DNA from: a virus
Virus record (IMG/VR): IMGVR_UViG_3300033146_003125
Coordinates: 1-22,145 of that record
Length of the DNA: 22,145 nt
Strand: one strand, 5' to 3'
Positions 11,397-18,337 of this stretch are shown one piece after another. The notes under the pieces are model-generated. The model ran no database searches, was not told the origin of the DNA, and saw nothing but the letters and a program-made list of their open reading frames with translations. The translations under genes and the position numbers were made by a program. Each line of letters starts with the position of its first letter. Positions within the stretch are counted from its first letter, which is position 1.

Positions 11397-12689
11397 TTAT
11401 TTAATTGTATTAGTTAAATATAATCCTTTAAATCCATCAGCATTACCTGGTCCTTTAATTCTTTTATATCCTTTGTTTTCTAATCGTTTATAAAATGTTA
11501 TCTTTCCAACGGCTTTTAGTCTTGATTGATCACAGAAGTATATATAATTTAAATGTAAATCTTTTGCTAATTCAAAACCATTTTCTTTTTTAATTACATC
11601 TTCACTAATCCATAATTCAATATTATCATTATTTGCAATATATTCTTTCATACTCAATAAACATTCTTTTGGTTCTGTAAAATTATTTGTCTTTCTTAAT
11701 TTTAATAGTCCATCAACAGCCCATGAAAATATTTGTTCTGCTTCTGATTGTAATTTATTGTCTAAATCATCATCCCTTTCATCACCTACAAATTTTTTAT
11801 GAAATTCTAATATATGTATTCTTCTTCTAACTGATTCACCTGGGCTTTTAATAAATGGCATTGAATTACATGCTATCATTAATTTCGCTGTAAAGGGCAT
11901 CAATATTTGACTTTTAAATTTTTCATTAACATTAACTGGCTTATTTTCAATTATTTCTTTTATTATACCAGTATCAAATTGTACATTTTGTTCTAAATCA
12001 CCAGAAAAATTAACAAGCTTATTCCTTGTCATAAATATTTGTGATCCATCATTGATATATTTTAAATCAACAATTGAATAATTATGCTCTGTTAAAATAT
12101 ATTGCAATATTTTTATATAAGTACCTTTTCCATTAGCTCCATCACCAAATAATATTAAACATTTATCTAATTTAATATTCGTTGATAAAATATATCCTGC
12201 CCACTCTTGAAGTAAATTAATTCTGCCATCATCTATTTCACACTCAAGCGATGACATTAAAAATTTCATCATCTGTGGGCATTTTGAATTAGGTATATAA
12301 TCATAATCTAATTTATAAAAACAAAATGCTTCTTTTGTATATGGTTCCATCTCAAGTGTCTCAAGATCCAATATACCAGATTTAGTATTTATTGTGTAAC
12401 CTGATCTTATTTCAGATTTTTCTATTTTATCTCTATATATAGGATTATCATATGTATACATTTCTATATATTTTGTAAATGTTTTTTCAAATGATAAAGG
12501 AGGAAATTCGCTATGTTTATTTTTATATTCCTTATTAGCCCAGGCTATTGTATTCTCATCACTTTCAAGTTTCCAATATCCATTTTTATATAAATAAAAA
12601 TGTCCTTTAAAATGAATTATATCATTATTATCAAAAAACATTTTTGCAATTATACCAATTTTTTCTGTTTGACTTAAGCCTTTCATCAA
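11397..12689 (-). CDS. D5-like SF3 helicase (phage/plasmid primase-helicase C-terminal type)
   Basis: A 430-residue protein. Residues 1-150 match the D5_N-type region (GYWKLESDENTIAWANKEY, SGYTINTKSGILDLET, YKLDYDYIPNSKCP). The SF3 helicase core follows: Walker A FGDGANGKGT (181-190), acidic motif NFSGDLEQ (227-234), motif C KLMIACNSMPFI with N275 (269-280) and arginine finger region SVRRRIHILEF (286-296). The C-terminal part (about 350-430) has a winged-helix-like end (GKITFYKRLENKGYKRIKG). It should unwind the replication fork, probably loading at the adjacent divergent region. No primase active-site motif is present at its N-terminus. It is the first gene of the leftward block, with start 20 bases from an inverted repeat. 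Confidence 0.85.
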   Translation of the reverse strand: MMKGLSQTEKIGIIAKMFFDNNDIIHFKGHFYLYKNGYWKLESDENTIAWANKEYKNKHSEFPPLSFEKTFTKYIEMYTYDNPIYRDKIEKSEIRSGYTINTKSGILDLETLEMEPYTKEAFCFYKLDYDYIPNSKCPQMMKFLMSSLECEIDDGRINLLQEWAGYILSTNIKLDKCLILFGDGANGKGTYIKILQYILTEHNYSIVDLKYINDGSQIFMTRNKLVNFSGDLEQNVQFDTGIIKEIIENKPVNVNEKFKSQILMPFTAKLMIACNSMPFIKSPGESVRRRIHILEFHKKFVGDERDDDLDNKLQSEAEQIFSWAVDGLLKLRKTNNFTEPKECLLSMKEYIANNDNIELWISEDVIKKENGFELAKDLHLNYIYFCDQSRLKAVGKITFYKRLENKGYKRIKGPGNADGFKGLYLTNTIK

Positions 12690-12707
12690 TTATTTTAATA
12701 TTCAAAA

Positions 12708-12766
12708 CAGCCCATCATTCTATACTAAATAACTCGCACGTACAATAATATGATCCTGATGGGCTG
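12708..12766. repeat. Inverted repeat in helicase leader (CAGCCCATCA / TGATGGGCTG)
   Basis: A perfect 10-bp inverted repeat, arms at 12708-12717 and 12757-12766, separated by 39 bp. It would lie in the 5' leader of the leftward transcript, 19 bases from the helicase ATG. No T-run follows on either strand, so it is unlike a simple terminator; an operator or RNA structure is possible. Confidence 0.85.
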
Positions 12767-12808
12767 ATGTGAAAACTAAAAAAATATTGTACATAATTTG
12801 TGCGGGTT
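12731..12808. repeat. Imperfect inverted repeat AACTCGCAC / GTGCGGGTT
   Basis: Arms at 12731-12739 and 12800-12808 pair over nine bases with one G:T-type mismatch. They overlap the inverted repeats on either side, so alternative structures are possible. Confidence 0.6.
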
Positions 12809-12856
12809 AATTAGTATTTTGAGTATAAATTGGACTTGTGATTTTGTACAATATTT
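12782..12856. repeat. Inverted repeat AAATATTGTAC / GTACAATATTT with a third half-site
   Basis: Perfect 11-bp arms at 12782-12792 and 12846-12856 separated by 53 bp. The core GTACAATA also occurs at 12739-12746, giving three copies in 120 bp. The right arm contains the leftward -35 element TTGTAC. This arrangement suits an operator pair controlling the divergent promoters (inference). Confidence 0.8.
12822..12851 (-). promoter_or_regulatory. Leftward promoter for helicase operon
   Basis: Minus strand TTGTAC (12846-12851), 18-bp spacer, TATACT (12822-12827, five of six to TATAAT). The -35 is the same TTGTAC as in P2 but lacks the GGG block and is embedded in an inverted-repeat arm. A start near 12815 would leave a leader of about 125 bases containing the inverted repeat at 12708-12766. 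Confidence 0.5.
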
Positions 12857-12980
12857 AGTGTTTACAGAAATTATATATAAGTTGAAATAACAATTAAAAG
12901 TTTTAAAGAACTTTTAACAAAAGATGAACTTTTAACAGATTGGTGGTTTACAAAATTTAAAATATAGTTTATAATATTTG

Positions 12981-13003
12981 TTGAACTTTTAACTTTTAAC
13001 TAA
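12981..13003. repeat. 23-bp direct repeat, copy 1
   Basis: Identical to 13118-13140. It begins TTGAACTTTTAAC and ends TTTTAACTAA. The flanking bases on both sides differ between copies. Confidence 0.95.
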
Positions 13004-13117
13004 CTTTTAATTGACTATTTTTGAATCTATATAAGGAATAATTAATATATTTATTAAAAGATTAAAAGTATATAGTATATTATAGTAATAATAATATCTA
13101 TATATATATAATAGAGC

Positions 13118-13140
13118 TTGAACTTTTAACTTTTAACTAA
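13118..13140. repeat. 23-bp direct repeat, copy 2
   Basis: Identical to 12981-13003, 137 bp apart start to start, on the other side of the most AT-rich stretch. Confidence 0.95.
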
Positions 13141-13239
13141 TTTGCTTAAAAATTAAAATATCTTTTTTTTGAAAATATTTTATAATAATATTTAATAACA
13201 AAAATTTCATTTCATCCACAAATGTTATATAATATATAC

Positions 13240-13581
13240 ATGAAAAATAAATTAACTAAACAAGAGAAAGATTCAATATTAAAAGCAATTGAGCTTGGAT
13301 CTTCTTGTGGCACAGATATCTATTTTGAGACTGGAGTTAAATATGAGAAAATAATAGCTTGGATGAGTGAAGATAAAAATATGGAGCTTATGCATCGTCT
13401 TAGTAAAAAACCTTTATACAAAGCTAAGAAAAAAGTAATGGAAGAATCAAATGATCCAAGGGATGCTCGTTGGTTGTTAACTCATCATAAAGAAACAAAA
13501 ACAGATTGGAGTGATAGAACTGAATTAACAGGTAAAGATGGTAAGGATCTATTACCTAAACCTATCATAGATGTTACATAA
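13240..13581 (+). CDS. terS: Terminase small subunit
   Basis: A 113-residue protein, first gene of the rightward block and upstream of the large terminase. The N-terminal helical part (KLTKQEKDSILKAIELG, then SCGTDIYFETGVKYEKIIAWMSEDKN) fits the helix-turn-helix DNA-recognition domain of small terminases. The middle helix is oligomerisation-like (YKAKKKVMEESNDPRDARWLLTHHK). The C-terminus TDWSDRTELTGKDGKDLLP is very typical of phage TerS tails. It recognises packaging sites and stimulates TerL. I chose Met at 13240; an in-frame ATG at 13222 would add six residues encoded by the promoter-like TATAAT segment. Confidence 0.75.
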   Translation: MKNKLTKQEKDSILKAIELGSSCGTDIYFETGVKYEKIIAWMSEDKNMELMHRLSKKPLYKAKKKVMEESNDPRDARWLLTHHKETKTDWSDRTELTGKDGKDLLPKPIIDVT

Positions 13582-13584
13582 ATG

Positions 13585-13652
13585 ACTTCTAAGAGACTTA
13601 TACTAGATTAATATATATATTAATGGTTTCAATATTAAAACTCCTTAGAAGT
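13585..13652. repeat. Inverted repeat with nested AT palindrome downstream of terS
   Basis: Arms ACTTCTAAG (13585-13593) and CTTAGAAGT (13644-13652) are perfect over 9 bp, and a fully palindromic 18-mer ATTAATATATATATTAAT (13607-13624) sits in the loop. Together they could fold as a structured RNA or act as a partial terminator or processing site between terS and the next genes. No T-run follows the right arm. Confidence 0.65.
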
Positions 13653-13689
13653 GATTTAAATCAATAATTGGTTTACTAAAAAAAGATTT

Positions 13690-13860
13690 ATGTCAAAGTG
13701 TATGTTCTGTAAAATACAGACTCCTGATGGAATAATTAAATGCAATAATTGTGTTAAAGAGAAGAAAACAATTAACTTTGTGCTTGCTGGTAATGGTTGG
13801 GCGGCATGTGAAAGTAGTGAAAGGAAACAAAGATATAATAAATTAGTAAATGGAATTTAA
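13690..13860 (+). CDS. Small zinc-finger protein (56 aa)
   Basis: Translates as MSKCMFCKIQTPDGIIKCNN-CVKEKKTINFVLAGNGWAAC-ESSERKQRYNKLVNGI. Two CxxC pairs (C4-C7 and C18-C21) make a zinc knuckle or treble-clef-like unit, with a helical basic C-terminus. It overlaps the large-terminase start by 11 bases, so the pair is probably translationally coupled. A packaging accessory role is suggested by position only. It is too short for a nuclease and no HNH motif is seen. Confidence 0.65.
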   Translation: MSKCMFCKIQTPDGIIKCNNCVKEKKTINFVLAGNGWAACESSERKQRYNKLVNGI

Positions 13861-15112
13861 ATCGACTACAGCAACAAAGAAGATTATAAAGCTTTCTAAG
13901 CGTATTAGAGCTGTCCCTGGAGGTACATCAGCATCAAAAACTATTAGTATACTGCTTTATTTGATCGCAAAAGCTCAGAGTGATAAAATACCTACTCTTA
14001 CATCTGTTGTATCGGAATCATTTCCTCACTTAAGAAGAGGTGCGATGAGAGATTTTGAGAATATCATGAGAGGACATAACTATTGGAAGGATAATTTATG
14101 GAATAAAAGTCAAAATACGTATACATTTGAGACTGGTAGTATAATTGAATTCTTTAGCGCTGATCAACATCAGAAGCTTCGTGGAGGTAGACGTGATAGA
14201 TTATTCTTGAATGAGTGTAATAACATAGCCTTTCAAGCATTCGAAGAGCTTGAAGTAAGAACAAAAGAGTTTGTGTTCCTTGATTGGAATCCTACAAATG
14301 AGTTCTGGTATTACACAGAGGTGAAAGATAAGCGTACAGATTATGAAGAGTTAACAATCACATACAAGGATAATGAAGCATTATCACAGCAGATTATTGA
14401 TTCTATAGAACAAAGAAAGAATCGGAAGGGTTGGTGGAAGGTATATGGATTAGGTCAATTAGGTGAAGTAGAAGGTAAGATCTATAAGGATTGGAAGATT
14501 ATTGATAGTATTCCACATGAAGCTATATTGGTTTCTCGTGGTCTTGATTTTGGTTTTACTAATGACCCTTCAGTATTAGTTGATATTTATAAATACAATG
14601 GAGGTTATATCATAGATGAACAGTTTTATCGTAAAGGAATGCATAATAAGACTATTGCTGATTTTATTGGTAATCTTGAAAACCAAGATGTGATGACAAT
14701 GGCAGATAGTGCAGAACCTAAAAGCATTGATGAAATACGAAATTACAATATTAATATCGTAGGAGTAACTAAAGGCAAAGGAAGTGTGAATGCAGGAATC
14801 GATTTTGTACAATCACAAAGGATTAGCATTACTAAAAGAAGTGTCAATGTAATCAAGTGCTATCGTAATTACATGTGGATGATAGACAAAGATGGCGTGA
14901 TATTAAATAAACCAGACCATGCTTTCAGTGATCCTATGGACGCTATTCGTTATGGCATGAGTCCTCTTAATCGGATAGAAGAACAACCTGATAATATTTT
15001 ATCAGAGTTGCAATTTATTGATAAAAAAAGATTCATTAGTGCAAAACAACCTAGTAACAATAAAAGTGATGATATACTAGCAGAAGAACAATTTTTAAAT
15101 AGTATGATATAA
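13850..15112 (+). CDS. terL: Terminase large subunit, ATPase and nuclease
   Basis: A 420-residue packaging motor. The ATPase domain has a Walker A variant GGTSASKT (24-31), LFLNE with E122 as Walker B glutamate (118-122), and coupling motif DWNPTN (145-150). The RuvC-like nuclease has RGLDFGFTNDP with D233, MADSAEPKS with D286, and SDPMDAIRYGM with D364. Length and motif spacing match PBSX/T4-like phage terminases. It translocates DNA into the prohead and cuts concatemers together with TerS. The N-terminus MEFKSTTATKKII starts without a Shine-Dalgarno sequence. The Asn before E122 (usually Asp) is also found in related terminases and need not be defective. Confidence 0.9.
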   Translation: MEFKSTTATKKIIKLSKRIRAVPGGTSASKTISILLYLIAKAQSDKIPTLTSVVSESFPHLRRGAMRDFENIMRGHNYWKDNLWNKSQNTYTFETGSIIEFFSADQHQKLRGGRRDRLFLNECNNIAFQAFEELEVRTKEFVFLDWNPTNEFWYYTEVKDKRTDYEELTITYKDNEALSQQIIDSIEQRKNRKGWWKVYGLGQLGEVEGKIYKDWKIIDSIPHEAILVSRGLDFGFTNDPSVLVDIYKYNGGYIIDEQFYRKGMHNKTIADFIGNLENQDVMTMADSAEPKSIDEIRNYNINIVGVTKGKGSVNAGIDFVQSQRISITKRSVNVIKCYRNYMWMIDKDGVILNKPDHAFSDPMDAIRYGMSPLNRIEEQPDNILSELQFIDKKRFISAKQPSNNKSDDILAEEQFLNSMI

Positions 15113-15184
15113 CAAACTATTTTTTATGATGTGTATATCTCAATTTATTAAACATAAGCGAAAATTATTATATAATTATAGCGT

Positions 15185-16933
15185 ATGGAAATAACTTTGA
15201 ATAAAAAATTAAATATTAATGTTGTAAGCAACACAGAACATGTTGCAGTACAGACAGCTTTAAAAGTTATTAGTGATAATGCATCAGGGAAAAACATACA
15301 AGATAGTAAAAACCAGATGATTCAAGATTTATTTGAAGCTGGTTTCAATGTTAATAGTCCTGATGGAACAATAAAAATACAATCAAAATTATTACAGCAA
15401 GTGTTTTGGAGGATGGCCAGTAGAATGAAGCCATTAGATTTTATGATGCATGGCACAGATCGACCAGAAGCAGTAGAAAAGATAATGACTGATGGTATGT
15501 CTACTGTATTAGATAAAGGTAATTATATCAGTTCTTTACGAGATAAAGGTGGAGCCTTTATGAATCTATTATTATATGGGGATGCTTTTATACAGGTAGG
15601 AACAGATGATAGTGAATACCCTATTAGGTTCAATTCAATTGATAATAGTAATTTTTATACAGACACTTTAAGTACAAAAATTAGGGGAGGGAATGGAAGA
15701 GAGTGTAGACAAGCAGTTGTTATATTCAGTCATTCATGGAGTGAGGTTGTCGCTATGTTCCCTAAATTCAAAGATAAAATGGGGAGTGGAAGGATACCAA
15801 GAGATATAGGCACAGGAAAAGAAACAGAAAGGACTTTGAATCAAACAACAACAGATGAAGGTGATTTGACAGAAGTAGCATATTTATATGATATAAATGC
15901 AAATAATTATACTATTTTTGTTGGGGAGCAATGTACTGTGGTTGAAGAACATAAAGGGGAAAATTATCCATTTATGCTTTATGGTAAAGCATATATTCCT
16001 GTTATTCAGTTTATTGGTACTCCATCTACAAAAGGATTCTATAATCATGGTATTGGAGACATGATATATGATATTGCTGTTATGTCTCGTAAGTTATTCA
16101 ATATGGGATTAGGACATGCAGAAGAAGGTGCTTTTCCTATCACTCATGTTAATATTCCAAAGAATAAAACAAGTATATATTTTAGAAAACTTGCGGCCGC
16201 TTACGAGATGAGAAAACAGGGCAAGAAAGGATTTGTTGCAATGGAATATGATCCTGCTGCTCCAAATAATGAGAGAGTAAGTGCTGAAACATTATTAACA
16301 GCTTCACAATTACAAGAATGGCAAGTATTATGGGATAATCTTACTAGGGAATTATCTCGTATGGGTATCAATATTGACGAGGTATCAACTCAAGGGCAAG
16401 TTACAGCAACTCAAATACTTAAAGAAGAAGCAGCTCAGAATGCATTTATTAAACAAATAATGGAGTGGAATGCTTCTGAGACTGAAAAACTTGTAGAAAT
16501 AACAATAGAAAACATTAAAGAATTTATATCTATAAACAATAAGACACCACTTGATTTAACTACTCAGATTAAGTTAGAAAATGGAACCTTAAGAAGGGCA
16601 GATAATATCACAATGGGTATGATAAGTGAAGAATTTAAGAATTATCATTATTTTGTAAGGGTTAACTCACGAAGTGGGGTTATACCTAGTAATTTATTCC
16701 AACAAGCTCAGATTCGTAATATATTACCTACATTAGTACCTGGATCTCCTAGTTATAATAAGCAAGTATTAAAATTAAGCCAATTAAATGATGTTGATAT
16801 TAGCATGGAAGATTTGCAACCAGCAATGCAACCACAACAACAAGCTGCCCTGGGGGATATGGATCAATCGATGATGATGAGTGGCACTGATCGAGAATCA
16901 ATAAGACCTGGCGAATTAAAGCCAGCAATATAA
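15185..16933 (+). CDS. Portal protein
   Basis: A 582-residue protein directly downstream of the large terminase, where the portal gene is expected. Residues 70-130 (QQVFWRMASRMKPLDFMM ... NLLLYGDAFIQVG) look like the portal wing/stem pattern of an Ala/Gly-rich helix then an exposed strand. ELSRMGINIDEVSTQGQ, then TATQILKEEAAQNAFIKQI (about 400-440), matches the portal clip-to-crown region, where a Thr-Ala-Thr/Glu-Ile motif is typical. The C-terminal 60 residues are Gln/Met-rich and disordered-looking. Twelve copies would form the head vertex channel. Assigned by order and pattern; no single diagnostic motif. Confidence 0.75.
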   Translation: MEITLNKKLNINVVSNTEHVAVQTALKVISDNASGKNIQDSKNQMIQDLFEAGFNVNSPDGTIKIQSKLLQQVFWRMASRMKPLDFMMHGTDRPEAVEKIMTDGMSTVLDKGNYISSLRDKGGAFMNLLLYGDAFIQVGTDDSEYPIRFNSIDNSNFYTDTLSTKIRGGNGRECRQAVVIFSHSWSEVVAMFPKFKDKMGSGRIPRDIGTGKETERTLNQTTTDEGDLTEVAYLYDINANNYTIFVGEQCTVVEEHKGENYPFMLYGKAYIPVIQFIGTPSTKGFYNHGIGDMIYDIAVMSRKLFNMGLGHAEEGAFPITHVNIPKNKTSIYFRKLAAAYEMRKQGKKGFVAMEYDPAAPNNERVSAETLLTASQLQEWQVLWDNLTRELSRMGINIDEVSTQGQVTATQILKEEAAQNAFIKQIMEWNASETEKLVEITIENIKEFISINNKTPLDLTTQIKLENGTLRRADNITMGMISEEFKNYHYFVRVNSRSGVIPSNLFQQAQIRNILPTLVPGSPSYNKQVLKLSQLNDVDISMEDLQPAMQPQQQAALGDMDQSMMMSGTDRESIRPGELKPAI

Positions 16934-16983
16934 TAATAATTTCTTTAAAATAATAATTTTTTATAACTTAATTTAATAAAATA

Positions 16984-17262
16984 ATGAAGTACATATCAAT
17001 TTATAAAGTAAAACCAGGTAATGGACAAGCTGGTGTGATCGAAGAAATTCCATTTGAAGCTTATAAAAAGCATCCTGAAATGTATACCATAGTTAATGGT
17101 ATTCCATTTGATAAGAAAGAAGAAGTTCCAGAAGAGGTAGCATTAACAAAAGCAGAATGTATTGCTATATTAGAAACAGCAGAAGTTGAATTTGATAAAG
17201 GTGTTAAGGTAGCAGAATTAAGAGATTTAGTTAATAGTCTTAAAGATGAAAAATCTAATTAA
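16984..17262 (+). CDS. HeH/LEM-like domain protein
   Basis: A 92-residue acidic protein. The C-terminal part (about residues 53-88: LTKAECIAILETAEVEFD, then GVKVAELRDLVNSLKDE) is a helix-extended-loop-helix pattern of the HeH/LEM type, often seen at the C-terminus of small phage head or neck proteins. The N-terminus (MKYISIYKVKPGNGQ...) is a small beta domain. The next gene overlaps it by 17 bases. Its place between portal and scaffold suggests a virion assembly role (inference). Confidence 0.65.
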   Translation: MKYISIYKVKPGNGQAGVIEEIPFEAYKKHPEMYTIVNGIPFDKKEEVPEEVALTKAECIAILETAEVEFDKGVKVAELRDLVNSLKDEKSN

Positions 17263-17536
17263 ATATTTAAATTCTTTAGGAAAAACTGATAGTGATCTTG
17301 CAGATTTATTAGGTGGAGAGCATATAATTGCTCAATTTGGAAAATTTTACGATAAACATTTTAAAATATTATCAGTAATAACTGCAGTAAAATTAAATGA
17401 ATTTAATGTAAATAATGAATATGATTCTAAAGAACACACAGCGTATATGAAAGGATTATCAGAGCTCATTAACATTTTTGTACAGTGTAGTGATATGCTG
17501 CTAGCAGAAGATAATAAAACCTCATCAGAGGATTAA
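17246..17536 (+). CDS. Hypothetical protein in virion module (96 aa)
   Basis: A 96-residue helical protein with no recognised family: MKNLIKYLNSLGKTDSDLADL, then a helix KILSVITAVKLNEFN, then a helix MKGLSELINIFVQCSDMLL, ending in the acidic AEDNKTSSED. Its ATG lies within the previous gene. Position between portal and scaffold suggests a structural or assembly accessory role, but nothing in the sequence specifies it. Confidence 0.65.
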   Translation: MKNLIKYLNSLGKTDSDLADLLGGEHIIAQFGKFYDKHFKILSVITAVKLNEFNVNNEYDSKEHTAYMKGLSELINIFVQCSDMLLAEDNKTSSED

Positions 17537-17597
17537 TTGTCTTCCTAGAGTAGTGTAACTAATATACCTACATTTATTTCCTTAAAAACATTTAAAT

Positions 17598-18260
17598 ATG
17601 TCTGAGATTAAAACAGATGACACTGAGTTGTTTACAAACAGTAATCAATCTGAGTCTAATACAGATGATGATTCTGGCACTGGAGAACAGGAATCTGAGT
17701 CTTCTAGTGAGCAGGATATAGATGTTCAGCCAAAAGAATTAACTGCTGAACAGCAAGCTCAAAAACAAGTTGATGCACTTACTTTAAAAGTTTTAGATGG
17801 TGATATAGATTTAGATAATCTACCATCAGATCAAAAATGGATGAAGAAAGCTGTAGAAAACAAGTTGAAAGTTTCGCAACGTCAGCCAGAAGTTGCTGAT
17901 TTAGTGGCAAAAGAGATCTCTAAAAGAGAAGATGATAAACTATTCAAAGAAGTTAAATCTTCATTATCTGATATGGAACTTAATAAGTCACAAAAAAAGC
18001 AATTACAAGTAGAATTGGATGATTTAATGGATTTAGGAGCTCCTAAAGGGCAAGCTTTACAAAAAGCTTTAAAAATAGTTGGAGCAAAACCTAGAGACAT
18101 TGAACAAATAGCTTCTAAAAAGAAAGCTGCAACAATTCCACAAGTAGGTTCTTACCGAGCTAAGGATGATGAGCTTATAAAGCCAGACGATCCAAGGTTC
18201 GAGAAATTATCACAAGATGATAAAGTTAAAATGTATGAAAAACTGCGTAGTGCAGCTTAA
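17598..18260 (+). CDS. Scaffolding protein candidate
   Basis: A 220-residue protein directly before the capsid gene, the usual place of the scaffold. Residues 1-45 are disordered and rich in Ser, Asp, Glu and Thr (DDDSGTGEQESESSSEQD). Residues 46-75 and 85-145 are helical coiled-coil-like (EQQAQKQVDALTLKVLDG; KEISKREDDKLFKEVKSSL). The C-terminus is basic (GAKPRDIEQIASKKKAA, then DDPRFEKLSQDDKVKMYEKLR). Acidic N-terminus, helical middle and basic capsid-binding end fit phage scaffolds. No protease domain is seen. The call rests on order and composition. Confidence 0.7.
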   Translation: MSEIKTDDTELFTNSNQSESNTDDDSGTGEQESESSSEQDIDVQPKELTAEQQAQKQVDALTLKVLDGDIDLDNLPSDQKWMKKAVENKLKVSQRQPEVADLVAKEISKREDDKLFKEVKSSLSDMELNKSQKKQLQVELDDLMDLGAPKGQALQKALKIVGAKPRDIEQIASKKKAATIPQVGSYRAKDDELIKPDDPRFEKLSQDDKVKMYEKLRSAA

Positions 18261-18337
18261 ATAACATTAAGGCTGAATAAGGAAAAATATTTTATATTAA
18301 GTCGATTTTTTAATTGACATACAAACATATTTTTCTT

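Larger units (their letters stand above)
12894..13140. repeat. Iteron-like cluster of CTTTTAA heptamers
   Basis: Seven forward copies of CTTTTAA lie at 12911, 12929, 12986, 12993, 13003, 13123 and 13130, and three reverse copies (TTAAAAG) at 12894, 13054 and 13062. Several are extended to GAACTTTTAAC (12908-12918, 12926-12936, 12983-12993, 13120-13130). The pair at 12911 and 12929 is spaced 18 bp, and tandem ones are spaced 7-10 bp. Confidence 0.85.
12690..13239. other. Divergent intergenic control region and probable replication origin
   Basis: About 550 bp without a convincing gene, between the leftward helicase operon and the rightward virion operon. It holds, in order, two nested inverted repeats, a leftward promoter-like element, clustered CTTTTAA heptamers with a 23-bp direct repeat, a very AT-rich stretch (13040-13115), and a T-run. 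Iteron-like repeats plus an AT-rich stretch, next to the helicase gene, are what a phage origin looks like, but no replication data are available. Confidence 0.6.

Noticed and set aside
12708-12766. tRNA-like element
   Set aside because: The ends pair for 10 bp but there are no D-, anticodon- or T-arm pairings and no GTTCRA-type loop.
15149-15176. Conventional promoter before the portal gene
   Set aside because: TATAAT is present but the -35 (TAAACA, 16-bp spacing) is weak and the start would be at the ATG; kept only as a low-interest observation.
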